From contig JAJIRX010000870.1 in the NCBI GenBank assembly GCA_023853785.1, positions 1 through 64,000 on the forward strand: 64,000 nucleotides of DNA, read 5' to 3'. The stretch's first letter is position 1. Every line of letters begins with the position of its first letter. Shown one piece after another: positions 25,901 through 38,812 of this stretch. The stretch comes from Psilocybe azurescens (lineage: Eukaryota > Basidiomycota > Agaricomycetes > Agaricales > Agrocybaceae). Made by a program: the position numbers and the translations under genes. The notes under the pieces were generated by a model, which ran no database searches, had not been told where the DNA came from, and was given only the letters and a program-made list of their open reading frames with translations.

Positions 25901-28900
25901 TTCCAGGTTGAGATACGTATTCCACTGTTTCCGGATGTCGATGACATGATATTGGAAGAGCCGTGCCAACACAGTCAATGGCTTTTAATTCTTCAATCAT
26001 TGATTGCCACATCCGACTTCGCGATGACAGATTTTCGGCATTGCCAAAGATGTACAGCCCTTCACGAGCACGAGATATCGCGACTGCGTAAAAGGTCATT
26101 AATCGTGACGCAGACCGTCTACGCCAATATCCATACCATTTGTCCGATTTTCAGACTAGTATGAAAGGTTATTTCTTTAGGTAAATATATGCGATAAAAA
26201 ATTCAGCTGTCAACGCACCTTCAAAAATCCGATTGTTGGACGCGCGCCATACCCAGTCTCTAGCACGTCGTCAAGACTGCCAGCATTGCGAACAAGCGAC
26301 AGAATCACAATCTCATGATAGTACCTTTAGGCATTACTCGTACGCTCTTAAGAGAAATCACTCACTCGTCCTTCTTCACCCTGATAATTATCTACTGTAC
26401 GAAGACGCACTCGCTTTGTGACGCTAACGCGTTGAATTGCAACTTCGTCCTGCAGCTGTTCTTCGTTATCGTCACATTCTTGATCAGCCAGAGCTGTCTG
26501 GTCTTTCTCGTCTATGATGACTGCAACGTCGTCAGCAAGAGCATCGCGCAAGCGAGCGAGCTGCCCAAGATATGCACAAAGTACAACAATGTCGCCTTCA
26601 TCCGAATAACACCCTTGTCTAGAGGCTATATAAGAATATGCCTCCGATTGCGAGAAGCGCACTAACCTTAGTAGGTATAATACCAGGTCACGAATCATAT
26701 CGACCTATAGAAGAAAGTTAATCTCTGTGGGCCTAGGCGATGTTGCAACTTCACCTCGAATGAATTATACTTGCTAGCAGTGTCATCTGCTCCGTCATTT
26801 TCTTTGTGGGTATGCGTCATGAAAAATACATTTTTCTGAATTCCTCGAATGTCGGGATAATTGTACACCAATTCGTGATCCTCAAGTCCCGGGTATAGTG
26901 TATTCCTGTATCAGTTATTAGTTTATCATGACGAAACAAAATATCGAACTGACCGAATAAGGCTAGAAATAGTAGGTCTCATGCGTCGCTGTTCATTGAT
27001 CCGCGACATGGCCAATCCAGAGGTTGAAAGGCGCTCCATCAACGACATATCAAATTTATAAAGCGCTTTGCCTCGCTTGCTGTCCATGGAAAGTGCTTTA
27101 TGACAATCCCAATCACAAATAGCTCTTTCACTTCGAAGGAGAATTGCGAGCTTACCAAAATTATTGAGAGTCGGTCGTAGTTGAAGTGGATCGCCAATCA
27201 ATATGAGGTGTTCTATAGATAGGACAAGGCTTCCGAGAATATGGGATTCCATAACTTGCCCTGCTTCTTCGACAAGTAAGACCTTCGGGCTCAGGCCCTG
27301 GAGAATATAGTGAATACATGTTTCTGATTAGAGCGACAGAATTTGTTTCTTGTTTCACTGACCTTCAAAAGAGTGGTCAGGGATGCAGCACCTGTGACTT
27401 CAGGTCAGTTGTTTGAACGGCAACATGTTCGCCGTACGCACCCGTAGTGGTGCACCCAATAATATCAACACCATCCAAAAGATTACGACGAACCTGAAAA
27501 GCCGTAAGTAAGTAATGAATAGTACACTTATTAACGGGCGGAATTCAACCTACTTCTTCCTTGATTTCATTGCATTCTTTTATCGCGTCGGCATGTTGTT
27601 CCCGCAGCCTTTCAAACTCTTGTACGTAAATCTGTCTGAGTTCTACTCGAGCATTGGCGTTCCAATGCCTGTGCAGACGCTGCCGTTCGCTGGTGCTCAT
27701 GGTCCAGACGTCTCCAACGTCGTCAATTAGTTCCTCCAATGGGCGATCAGTCAACGGCACAAAGAGTTTCTGATTGAACCCTAACGAAACAATGAAACTT
27801 TCCATGTCCTTAAAATCGCTAGGTTCGAGGATATCTTGATCGATATCTTTACCCATCGGACGACTGCTAGATGGTGTTACTGAATGTGGAGAAGGATAAT
27901 CGTAATCGAATGCGGTATCTTCAATGTCTGAACTTATTTCAATCTGAACCATCTTCCAACTTTCCTCTTCGTTTATGTCGTCGATGAGTTCGCCAACGTC
28001 GTCCAAATCTGAATCCCACTCCGACCCCTGCGCTTCTTCTTCGGGATCGACAGCTAAAACGCTGAAGCTGTTCTGTGGTTGTGGTTTTGTAGGCTTAGGA
28101 ATATCTTTCGGAGGAGGACCGTCGCTCATGATCTGTTGTATGAATGCCAGGTCTATTGCGTCTTTCCACAAAGCATATTCGGAGCCGTCCTGAATTGTAG
28201 CTTTTCCTTTTCGACCAGCCTTTGCCAACTTCCTGTATTCAGATCGTCGTCGTTGGAAAATACTTGACAGTGTTGGCGAGCCACACTGGCGGATGGCAGA
28301 AGTGTGCATGATGTTCTGGATGACATGTTGAGAGATATTTCATGATCTCGGCGGTGTCTATCTCTACATCCATGTTCTGAATGTGATCCATTAAGGTGCT
28401 GATGGTTTCTTGGATTTCTTTCAGTATGCGACCGGAGCTTTTTGATGTGTAGTCGAGAAGCGAGTAGCCATGAACGGTTTCTCGAGTCTCTATTGAGTAA
28501 TCCGCAATTCGACCTTGGCTTCGCCCGAGACGAATGATGTTGCTCGTAATCCCGGCGTCGAGAACTGAGCAGAGCATGTGGTCGAGGGCATGGTTTGTAA
28601 ATGCGATCATAAGAATAGGTCCGATTTTATTGGCCTGGAGGACACGTAAAATTTCAACACCTGTGAAACTCTAGGTATCGTCAATATATATTATGGTTTA
28701 ACAAGGAAAGGATTTATGTACTACCTTTCCTGTTCCAGGAGGCCTGTTTACACACAATCGATGGATTTATGAGCGACTTAGGAAGTCGAATTAGAGAGGA
28801 GACTTGCCCTTGTATTAACCCAATTTCTCTCGTCAGCGCGTCCACCACTGCATCCGCTTGACTGGGGTCAAGACGGCTGCTCCGTAAAGCGATTCGAGCT

Positions 28901-31697
28901 TGGGCAATTGAAGCGGGGTCGGTCACACGCAAAGTCAAATCATCCACTCCTGCGTCCTTAGCAAAAAGAGCAGAAAGTTGGAATTCAAAATCTGGGAGAG
29001 TTGCATAGCGCGGTGGCTCTATCTGACAAATTTCCAGCTGTTGCGGAGGTTGAAGAACAAGATATCGGGAGAAAGGGATATCTTCCGGCTCTGCTCGAAG
29101 CGCCTCTAAGAAAGGGCGTATAGCGTCGAACATGACTGGAGATTCGACCAGTATTTTGACATCGCTGTTCCAGTTACCAGGCCTGGATTTTCGGAGGTCT
29201 TCGAGAACCCTAAGATCTAGCTTCGCATCGAAAAATACGATTCTTAGCTTGATATCGTCTGCGCTAATGCTGACGTGATCAGCGAGTTGTCGAGCCGAGG
29301 TGGCAATGATACCCAGATGTATTGATGTTCTCCTTCCAGATTTCCACACGAGAGCGACAAGACCTCCTTGGAACAATCTCTTGCCACTCATTCTTTCCCA
29401 GAATCTCACTCGTGACTCTCTTTGAGCCGAACGTGGCTTCCCGGGGGGAGTGTCGAGGAGAACTGCAGTGGATATGCCTCTCCAGTCCGGAACCAACGAC
29501 GTGAATTGAACACCAGTGTAGACATTGAACATCAGCGAATCCTGGGCATCAAAAGAACCACAATATTTTCCACCTTGTTTCTGAAGAAGCTCCGCGAGTT
29601 TGGTTTTTTCATCATTGTGGTTTTGAAGATCGTCGTGTACCATTTGCACAGCTTTCCTCAGGGGTGCTCTATATCAAAATAAAACATGAGAACAAGAAAC
29701 AAGCGATGAAATAACAGAAACTGACAGAAGCTCTTCTCTAAGTAGCCTGAATTGTATGTCGAGAAGGCGTTGCATACTTCCCGAAGGAGCCGGATGAGGC
29801 GCAGAATACAAAGTGGCCGGTAAAAATGGGGGCAGATGGTTCATCAACTCATCGTTTGTGGGGATAATCTGAATCTTATTGATATCTTCGAAATCATTGT
29901 CATGACGTGGTCCTTCACTTCGAAGGTCTCCTGGGCCTTCGTACGAGGAGTGAAGGACGGCAACGAGTGCCTCAGAAGGGTAGTTTGCATTCAGTTTGGC
30001 CTTTTTTTCCTTTTTTTCTGCTTTGAATAGTTTTTGCTCTTCACGATCCACAATAGCCACAAGACGATCGATCTTCTCCTTAATAGAAGCGATTATAAGC
30101 TCAGCTACGTTGGGTTGGAGTTTTCGAGCGGATCATTGAAAGTTGGAGGAATCGACTTTATTCCGTTTTGCCACTCTTGAAACCATCGACGTAGATTGGC
30201 GATCAGTTTAGGCAGCATCCCATAGCTGGCAACCACATTCTTGAACCGGGTCAATAGCCTGTTTTTAGAATGAAGTTTGGTGGTAGATCAATAACAGTAA
30301 TGTACATGACGCACTCGTGCAACACTCCAGCAAGCGAAGCAAAGATTTGCGTGTCAAGTGGTTCGTGGTTCATCAGGGATGGGTCTTTGAACGATTTGAA
30401 TTCGATTGCGGCTTCGATGCAGGACTCGACGACAGCGGCAAATCTGGGAAGATTTTGTGGGATAATAGTATACAAATGGCTGAGATAAATAAGTTCTTAT
30501 TATTAACACAATTCACCACATAGAGGTATCATACTTACTTGGCTTGCGTGATTAATGTGCTCTTCACTACAAATTCGGATGACAAGTACTGGAGAAAGAT
30601 AAAATGAAATTCAAATGCCGATTCGGAAATGTGATACTTACTCGTAACAACGGCAGTATTCCTCTTTGGAACGACAAGGTGGTTCGGGATTGCCAACCAG
30701 CTCGGATAGATATATCCGGCCAGTTTATGATAGAAAGAATGCGCAATCTACCATTATTGCCCTGCATAGACATGGCTCATGTTCAGTGGAGATGTCTAGA
30801 TAACATTCAGCAAAAGCTTACCGATGAAAGCGATGATAGAAGGAGCTAGAAAGGATCAGTCGGAATTAGCGAATGTGAGATGGATTCAGAAGATATCTCT
30901 TACCTGGCCTTCTTCTTGTTTCTGCAAATACAAGTCGATGAAGGTTAGTGCAAGCAACACGCATGGTCAAGACTGTCACATACCCATAAATTATTAGATG
31001 AATTTGCGCTACTCAGAGGGACCAGAAAGGCATATATTTCGAAGACGGATCGGAACTCAAAGCCATCTTTTAAGAATCTTGATAATTTGCTTTGGGCCTC
31101 CGAAGGGGATAGAGAAAGGTTGTCTGAAAAGAACCCGTCCGTCGAAGTGCCATTGATCTTGGAGAGACCTTTCGAAGTGAGGAAAGGCGCCATCGTCTCT
31201 CTGGGAGCCTCACCTGTAAGGTCAATGAGAAGGGCAGGAGACGCTGAAGTAACGGCTTCTTGCTGACTCGTATCCGGACGGGTATGGCGATAGTAGCACG
31301 CAGATTCTCTGGAACAATAGCCTTGTTCCCAATAGTATCGGCATGCACCTGGGGGTGCTGGTACTTGTCTGAGGTTGCGATAGATGGAACGTGGAGATGT
31401 CGGGTTTTCTTGCTCAGAGTCTGCACGGACGTGACGGAAAGTACACCCGAAACTTTTCATGCAGTTTCCCTGCGTCCAATAGAAGCGGCATACTCCAGGA
31501 GGTGCTGGGGTTTCTGTTCCATGAGTAGTACTCGGAGAACGTGGTCCTGGAGGGGATCTCCATGTTCCTCGCATATACGTAGGAGAAGAGGATCTAGAAG
31601 ACGTCCCAGTCTCGGCACACATGGTATGCGAGAATCGACAACCTGCTCCTCGACTGCATCCGCCTGGAGAGTTGAAAAAACGGCAAGGTGGTGACAT
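22965..31697 (-). CDS. ZNFX1/Hrr1-like SF1 RNA helicase with CCCH, NF-X1 and RZ zinc fingers
   Basis: Homologues (S. pombe Hrr1, Neurospora SAD-3, animal ZNFX1) act in small-RNA and heterochromatin or antiviral RNA pathways. The ATG at 31697 is chosen because the frame upstream has no ATG. Three CCCH fingers (C-x8-C-x5-C-x3-H) come first: CRFFNSPGGCSRGAGCRFSH, CRFYWTQGNC..., CRYYWEQGYC.... The conserved ZNFX1 N-region follows. The helicase has Walker A PPGTGKS split over introns with a 19-nt exon, FTNHALDHML, Walker B LLVEEAGQ, GDPLQLRPT, VDNYQGEEGR and NVAISRAREGLYI. NF-X1-type Cys clusters lie at about 25820-24760, then CPTCRATITCNRYGRIIKRAY. The C-terminal RZ finger GHFYTCQNGHIF...CGGAMERSRCPECGG precedes the stop at 22965. 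About 2,200 residues. Frame breaks: A6 run 24264-24269 (one base), plus less simple shifts near 28270 and 23560. Confidence 0.9.
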
Positions 31698-32146
31698 GCT
31701 GTAGGACCAACAGGGGCTGTCGATACGTGGGTAGTCGTTTAAGTACAAGATGTACCATGTTTGCGCGAGTTATGCGAAAGAGAATACCGATAATCTGCTA
31801 TCTGATCCGTGGGCGCCTATCGTCGAGCTAGAGTATAGCGAGCATAGCATAGTCTTTATCATTTATCTTCAACTGACCACCTTACACCATGAAAGTGTTC
31901 AATTCCATAGTGCGTATCCCAAGTAAAAGTGCGCCTTTCAGTCGTAGTGTTTGAGAAAGGTCGGAAACTCCACGTTGTAGTTTAGGGGAGATCGAACCGA
32001 AAATCGTGGCCTCTTCGAGGTAAGCATTTGTAAAACCTTAGGTCACGCGATCAGAGAAGAGTTCTACTCTATGAGTTTAACTTCTTCATAATTTGAATAA
32101 ATCTGGCATACCGCATGTAGGACCAATCCCAGGGTATCTCTGGACT
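31698..32146. other. 5' flank of the ZNFX1-like gene
   Basis: Presumed promoter and 5' leader of the minus-strand gene, plus the 3' side of the next small ORF. No other gene is visible. Confidence 0.5.
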
Positions 32147-32591
32147 TCATAGGTATCGGAAAACGAGAAAAGAAATCGTGACTTTAGAAAACAAGCAATC
32201 AATCAAAGAGCTTCGAGACTCTGCGATTCTTGCCAAAACCCTACAAGACACCTTTTCCCCAACACGTAGATGAACAGAATCTAAAGAGAGGTTTCTGTAT
32301 GACAACATTTTAGTCGTCATATATGCGCATGTATCGGGACGAAATTGCAATAAGAAGTTGCATGGAACATGACATCCCGACCCTTGGGGTGAACATGCGT
32401 AACATTGGAATTCTCTGGCCAAAGGCCTCGTCGATTGCAGGAGAACACTGGCCTGGGATAACACCTAGACGATTAGCCTCGCCAAGTGTCCCAACAGCAG
32501 TAGACAATAAACATGGATCACAAGAGTTTGCATTGACGAATACGAGCACGAAAAGAAACCCAAGAACGTAAGTATCAACTCTGCCATTCAT
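32147..32591 (-). CDS. Possible small secreted cysteine-rich protein (frame-shifted)
   Basis: From the ATG at 32591, MNGRVDTYVLGFLFVLVFVN reads as a signal peptide, followed by NSCDPCLLSTAVGTLGEANR and further Cys residues. The cysteine-rich character continues in another frame of the same strand (EFQCYACSPQGSGCHVPCNF, about 32410-32350), ending before 32147. Secretion signal, small size and at least eight Cys over both frames are typical of fungal small secreted proteins. The spacing is not the hydrophobin CC pattern. The frame change near 32420 needs either two missing bases or one extra. Not recognised as a known family; could also be chance. Confidence 0.35.
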
Positions 32592-33226
32592 ATTGTCGTC
32601 CTTCAGTGTCAATAAGCCAACCAGAACCAACCCTGCGAATGTCGATCTTCACGTTCTGGAATCCAGTAATGCTGTTACAGGAGAAGCTCTAGATTCTGAA
32701 CGGCATGACTCATGAGCAACAGAGACGTAGACGAATGCAGCCAGTAAATGTGGTGGTGATGGTGCGTGGTCGAGTTGTAATTGGAAGGCCCGAAAGTTAT
32801 TAAGTTATTAGCCACTATTATCGAGGAAGAGAAGTCAGGGAGATTAAGAACGTTTGGACTGGAGAAGGCAGTCATGAAGATGTTGTGGAACAGTCCAAGA
32901 TGTATTTCTGACAAATTGGCCGAGTGCGAAAATTTGCTTGGCAAAGAAATATATGGGGACGTCCGACGAACTCTTACAGTAATTGTCCAAGCTTCAGTGG
33001 AGGCAACCTCACAAACGACATACGAACCCTATTACGCCAGAGAAAACATGTAGCTCAATATTCTTGTTGAAGTCTTTTGTAGTGTACTTTATAAACAAGT
33101 GTGCACACATCTTCCCCAGAATTTTTTGTCTGTAACCACCGCCGTGTGCAGTAAAATTAAGAAAGCCGATGACGACAAGCCACTAAGCAAATCGTAAAAA
33201 ATGTATTCGGCCCTAATCCACGTAAC
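32592..33226. other. Intergenic; 3' flank of UTP18
   Basis: Open frames on both strands between 32675 and 33053 overlap each other and lack an ATG or a recognisable motif (the plus-strand frame begins with TTG). No gene called. Confidence 0.45.
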
Positions 33227-35627
33227 TTAAAACCCATTCACTCCAACACCCCCACCCGAGCCATAATCCTTAAGATGATACAGTAGAACCTTTCCGCGCG
33301 TGTTTCCAATGGCCACGTACTCACTGCGCGCCGAGAAATCGACAGCCGTAACATGCCCAAGTGGTGTACTCGACGTAGGCCAATTGCTGAAAGCCGTCAA
33401 TGAGGGCAGATGCACCTATTTGTTGAAAAAGAGAAGATTCGCCGTCAGTCGATAATCAAAGATAAAGATAGACAGAAACAGAAAATATAACATGAACGAG
33501 AAAAGTACATACCAGACGCATGGCATCCTTCTTATCTTTGCTGGCCACAGCAAGAATCTGGGCGTCGTGGTTGAATCGCAATGTCGAGATCGGTGTCGTC
33601 AAATGACCCAAAGCCTTGACCAGCTTCGGCTTCTCCAGTGCAGAAGACGAGAATGCGCCTTCACTTGGAACAGAGAACGAATCCGAGCCATAGACGTTGA
33701 CGTAGCCACTGCTCGATCTGCAGATGAAAAAGTTCAGTAAAGTTCGACGAGCTAAAATCTCCTTGGAAGAGACAAAAAGAGAAAAAGAGAAAAAACCTAC
33801 CCGATGGCCATGGATCCATTTGCCCCACCGCCGACTGTGAACACTCTCCCAGCACCTCTGTATCCACCTTCGTCTTTCCACCTTCTCACACATCTCCTCT
33901 GCGCGACATCCCAAATATAGACCTCAGCTTCGCCAGTCAGGACAGCAAGATGCTTCTCATCATTCACAGCACCCGATTTGCCACCCAAAACGCCTTCACT
34001 ACTGCTAGAAGGAACCCACCACAGCCCCTGCACGCCACCTCCGCCTCCACCTCCACTCGAAGAACACTTCAGAGAAGTAACAACCTGGCCCGCCCCGCTC
34101 TTCCAATCCACAATATGCACATTTCCGCCTCGACCAGCAACAGCAAGCATGGAGCCCGTCGTCGGCGAAAAAGCAGAATGCAGAACCGTTTCTGTGTTTC
34201 CACCGTCGCCCTTCCCTCCGGCTCCAGGCGTGTCTCCGCCTCGTCTTCTTCTTTTAGCGTTGCCGCCCGCGTAGTTGGTAGTCAAAACTATGGAAGAGTC
34301 GTCGAACCCTGTTCCCCATAGCCCTCGCCGGTGAAGAGTACTTGTTCCTTGCTGAAGGTCATATGTATAGAAAAAGGGTCGCGGACCGGAAATGAGCATA
34401 GTGTTGCCTTGGGGGTGGAATAAGACGCTCGTATTGGAGATTATGGGAAGAGATGGGGTATGAAGAGTAGTAAGAAGAGGCGACAAATGTCCGTCAATCT
34501 AGAACGATACTAAGTCAGAAACCGTGTTATGAAGTGAAAAGACACGATGGATCGCAAGATGAAGCCTTTCGGCGAGCTAGCGTCTAGAAAATTGAAAGAT
34601 GGAATAAAGCGAAGCTCACGTTGAAAAGTCTGATTCGTCGATCTGCTGTGGCGACACAGAGAACGGGTACCGCAGGTTTAGGATGGAAAGCCAGCATTCT
34701 GACCTCCCCGCTGCCAGAGCTCTGCACCGACTGATTTGCGTCTCGCACCCGTTCGATAACCAACGTACCCTGCGGCAGAACGACGGGTTTTTGCCCTTCT
34801 TCCTTTCGGCAAGTACACCCGTCGTCGACGAAAGCAGTTCTCTAACACCATCCCCTTCACGCTCCAAACCATCTGCCTCGTCGTCGCTGTCTTTGGCTTT
34901 CTTGCCTCGTGCTTTCCGTGCCCAGGCTGGTTCTGGATTGATGCGTTCGAACTGCGAACGCAGACGAGTCTCGTATTCGCGACCTGTGATTTCGTCCTCG
35001 TCGACTGCCTGTCTTAGTTTTCGCAGACGCGTAGGACCAGATAGAAGCGATACGCGTGCGCCTGATTCAACATCAGCTGGATCGAACCAAGCTGGAGGTT
35101 TGGATTTCGAAGATGTCAGAGATTTGGGAAAACCTTTTCTGGAAGAGGCAGAGGACGAGGACGACTGCGAGCCTGAATCAGAGTCGCTGCCAGAGTCTGA
35201 TTCGGGTGTATCTGAATCTGAATGTCCCGCAGGGTATTTTGGTAAACCAGAATCGATGGTTGGCACACTGTTATCGACAAAAAATAGCTATACAAGATAA
35301 TGAAGTAAGTATACAACGTGATTAGCTGAATAAAGAAAATGAACAAACATCCTGGTCCATAAGATGTTGCATCCCTCTTCCACCAGCCTCCTCAGCATCA
35401 TCCACATCTTCGTCTTCTTCGATATCGCTCGTAACTGGCATCTTCCCTTTCCCCTTTTGCTTGGGAACATACTTCACACCGAACAACATGCTCTCGAGCC
35501 TCCTTTCTTCATCGTCCTTGCTCTCTTCGTCGAGCAAAAGTTCCAGTCTGGCGGATTTATTTGATACAGGATCGTGATGCTCCTTGTTCTGTGAGGTCTT
35601 CTGCCTTTTGCGTGCGTGTTTTACCAT
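33227..35627 (-). CDS. utp18: U3 snoRNA-associated WD40 protein Utp18
   Basis: Small-subunit processome (UTP-B) component needed for 18S rRNA maturation in the nucleolus. It carries the arch-interacting motif class that links Utp18 to the Mtr4 exosome helicase in yeast; I did not locate that motif. The start at 35627 gives a basic N-terminus (MVKHARKRQKTSQNKE), an acidic region, and an intron after MDQD leading to LFFVDNSVPTIDSGLPKYPA and a Ser/Asp-rich tract. The family signature PAWFDPADVE...RLRKLRQAVDEDEITGREYE...QFERINPEPAWA is clear. WD40 blades follow (HPQGNTMLISGPRPFFYTYD, AFSPTTGSMLAVAGRGGNVH, AVLTGEAEVYIWDV, LGHLTTPISTLRFNHDAQIL) to VLLYHLKDYG and the stop at 33227. A Gly-rich loop (about 34040-34060) is unusual. 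One frame break at TTT 34804-34806: AERKKGKNP becomes AEKEEGQKPVVLPQGTLVIE with one more base. Confidence 0.9.
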
Positions 35628-38408
35628 GATTCTTTCCCTGGCGGTTAGTACAGAGAGCCCAAGTTCGCCTGCCAGTCGAAGCAAAAAAAATCTGTATGTA
35701 CTCACGTGATATGCTCATTTGGACGCGTTGTCTGTTTCAGGCGGAGATTAGAATCCCTCTTGTCACTCGACGGTCAACAGTAACCTGTAAACTGGTATCT
35801 TTGATCCCAAGGTTACTCGAGTACAGATTTTCTCGATCTTGAATGGTTACTATTTCACTAGAAAGAATTCTGTGACGAAAAGAATATCTGCCGACGCCAC
35901 CAACAATCTAATTGCGAATGGGACTCTTTCGAGATCGAAAACTCTATCAACACGAATAATGCTATTCCTGTGTTTAACATATCTACCGGAGTATCTCCCT
36001 GTGCGATATCCGCCTTCTGATATCTACTTTTTCTCACTGAGATCTGGCTACAAAAATCTCTGGATAGTTTCATCACGCGCACTTATCTCGGGCGTCTGAT
36101 CTCTCTACCACAAGCTAGACTTGGGCCCCCTGATGGCCTACCTTCTCACAGTGGTATCTAATATCTTTACGCGCTCCTCAGTCTACTGCGCGCTCTCTAT
36201 TCATGGCCTCTGTTGTCGGAACTCGGAAATCTACTCGGCCCTAAACCTGCGCCATTCTCTTTACCAAATGGCCGTCCAGACAGGCGCAAACGGGCCAGTG
36301 ACTCAGGCTCAACTTCCATGATACTTCTCTGCTTGTAACATCCCAGATATAATGGATCCTCGGACCTGTAACCATTTGCAAGTATGAACACAGGAAACTC
36401 GAGTCCGCTCACACGCACGCCTGGCCAAGGTGGAAGCCAATTAGCTTCTTCTCCATCTTGGAGTGTTTGAAGGTGCTTGAGCAATAAACAGGGCTTCTTT
36501 ACATCTTGCTCTGTTTTTTATTACGTAGGGCGTTGTCCAATCACGAAGCTCGACGTACCGGCTATAGGATATGCACCTAAGTATCGTGCCCGCATAGGCC
36601 CTTGGCATTTCTCCTTGAGCCAATGAATGAACAATTGAGTGGTCGTTCTTAGTCGTTCTTTCCACTCCATCCACTCCTTTTGCCCCATAACAACCGCAGC
36701 CTATTCACTCAAAAACAAATCATCGTACCGCGTTCGCAAATGTTTTCTCTATTTATTTCTTAAGCTTGGCATCCATTCATCCCACCGTTAGGCTCTCGAT
36801 GCCGGATGAGCCAGGCTGTTCTCACTGCCTGTGGTGTGAAGAATCATTCGCTAAAAGAAGTGTAGTCCCTTGGTTAATTTTATTTTACATTTTCACGGCA
36901 TGTCCATCTTATGTACCGCGTAAATCCAACACTGTGGTAGGCTCTCTAGTGTCGATTTTTGCCCAAATGGACTTGTCCCGAAGTCGCTGACTACACTATT
37001 CTAGCTACTAATAAATATATACTAGAACGGACGAATAACCAGCAAGCCGAAGTATGTATCCATTTCTCTGGAATTGCATTGGTGCACATATATCCCCCGT
37101 GCATGACCCGTCCGTTCTAGCGGCGATGGAGAGGGCCTTTCAAGGCAACACTGAGGTGGAGTCTCGTTCAAGCTTGCATCCTAAAACGCTCCATTTCATA
37201 AGAATCCCACAATCAATCCAAACCAGAAGTTCTAAAAAGCCTTCAAGGATTGACTGGCGTTACAAATGTTCTGTGGCGCCATTTAGTACTACTTCTTCAG
37301 TGCTACCGTCACTCTCAGACGTGGCACAGGATGCTCACAGAACCCCCATGCCCTGCTCCGATTTAAATTTGAAACGGCGTCAATATGGATCTATCGTGGC
37401 AATATGCAGGAGAATGCTCTTGATTCCTTCGGGTGAAATGGAAACCGACTTCATAGGCGCAGAGTAAGTTAAGTGGGTTGACATGAGAGGGCCAGTTACT
37501 TCGTGGGACCCTGCCCCTAATACTGTTTTCACTGGCATGTGCCTCAGGCTGCTGTTCGGAGCTCAGTTCGGCCAGTGTTCAAAGGAGCAGAGGGAAAGAC
37601 GCGCGGTCTGCCCATGTCATTGGTAGTAATCCCCGACGATTCTCAACAGATTAAGAGGGTTGGAGTTTCCGGATCGTTCTTGTCCACGGGAGTTGTGACT
37701 GATCCTGAATGATCCTGAATGAATGAAGTAAGGAAGGACGGATATCGTCATGGATGTCGAAGCCAGTTGCTCTGCATGGTGCATGTACCATTGCCCCCAG
37801 ACAGTACACGAGGTATACCTTGAAGTCGCATATAACTTCATCTGGGAATATGGGAAACCCATTCAGGAGGAATGGAACCATTCTATCTACCGACATTGTA
37901 TGCACATATAATCACATTGAAGATGTTTGCGCTGTGCGCACGCATGATGTCAAACTATATCACTGAGATCAGAATACAACAGGCATGATGTGAGGTAGTG
38001 AACAGATATGGACACCCAAGGTACACCCTGCCTCTTTGACGGATTGCGATACACCTACGCATGCATATGTCTATACAGTCGGGTTACCTTGTGTGACTCC
38101 GATGCCACGCGGGCCCCGGGAGAGGAACTATGGCACTGGCACAGCTGCCAGTGTTTGCCCTTCTGATGATCATATATTGAAAGTTTAAAGGAAGCTTCCC
38201 TCATCATCAAAAAACCTTTCTTTGTTGTTAGCCACAAATAACGCCACTATCGGCCGTTTCCTTGAGGATCCTTCTGATACCGTACTGGGGGTTTTCTCCT
38301 TCATCATCCATGGACCGGTAAAAGACGACTTCCATGACACTGGAGAAAAATATACAGCGTGTCACTGATAACTGGTCAGGGCCGGCACCCACCGCTGGCA
38401 ATACTTAG
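35628..38408. other. Gene-poor region with short coding relics
   Basis: Start of an approximately 19-kb gene-poor stretch. Minus-strand frames at 36197-36484 (NWLPPWPGVRVSGLEFPVFI) and 36441-36674 look protein-like but are disconnected. A minus-strand frame at about 37790-37905 (MVPFLLNGFPIFPDEVICDF) ends at a GTATAC donor-like site. A 12-bp inverted pair CTAGAACGGACG lies at 37022-37033 and 37109-37120. Nothing recognisable. Confidence 0.4.
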
Positions 38409-38812
38409 TCATTGCCTGGGTAGGTTTAGCTCTGAAGCGAGAGAATCGCCCTCGATCCTAGGTGGGTTACGTTCAAACCTACACATCTGTTTTAGAGTAT
38501 CCATGTCGAGAATCTGGCCATTGACCACCGGAGGACCCGGAAAAGTCAGGAAGGTATAGTTTACATCGTCCCTTGACTCACGCCAACGTCCCACTCCGTT
38601 TTGAACGCGTCGCTTTTGCATTTGAACCTGATCTGGAGCGAAGTCAAGACGCCGACGAGGTCCGTCAGGATCCACTTGGATCGAATTGGAGTTGACTCCA
38701 TGAAGTTTTGAGATGCGTAGCTTAGGGGGACATGATATAGGTTGACTTCGCGGTTCCGTTCACGATGGCGGGACGTAAGGAAGGCGAAAAAACAAATGAC
38801 GATTGCCGGCAT
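38409..38812 (-). pseudogene. Unrecognised coding relic
   Basis: One frame includes QVDPDGPRRRLDFAPDQVQM, NGVGRWRESRDDVNYTFLTF and PGPPVVNGQILDMDTLKQ, and another frame just upstream on the same strand includes SYASQNFMES. The text looks like real protein and the join near 38690 needs a frame change. It may be the 3' part of the relic at 39.6-40.2 kb. Family not recognised. Confidence 0.3.

Noticed and set aside
32781..33053. 90-codon plus-strand frame next to UTP18
   Set aside because: It begins with TTG rather than ATG, overlaps an antisense frame and has no motif.
37022..37120. 12-bp inverted pair as a possible transposon terminus
   Set aside because: The arms are short, the spacing is only 75 bp and no target duplication is visible; it may be a simple hairpin or chance.
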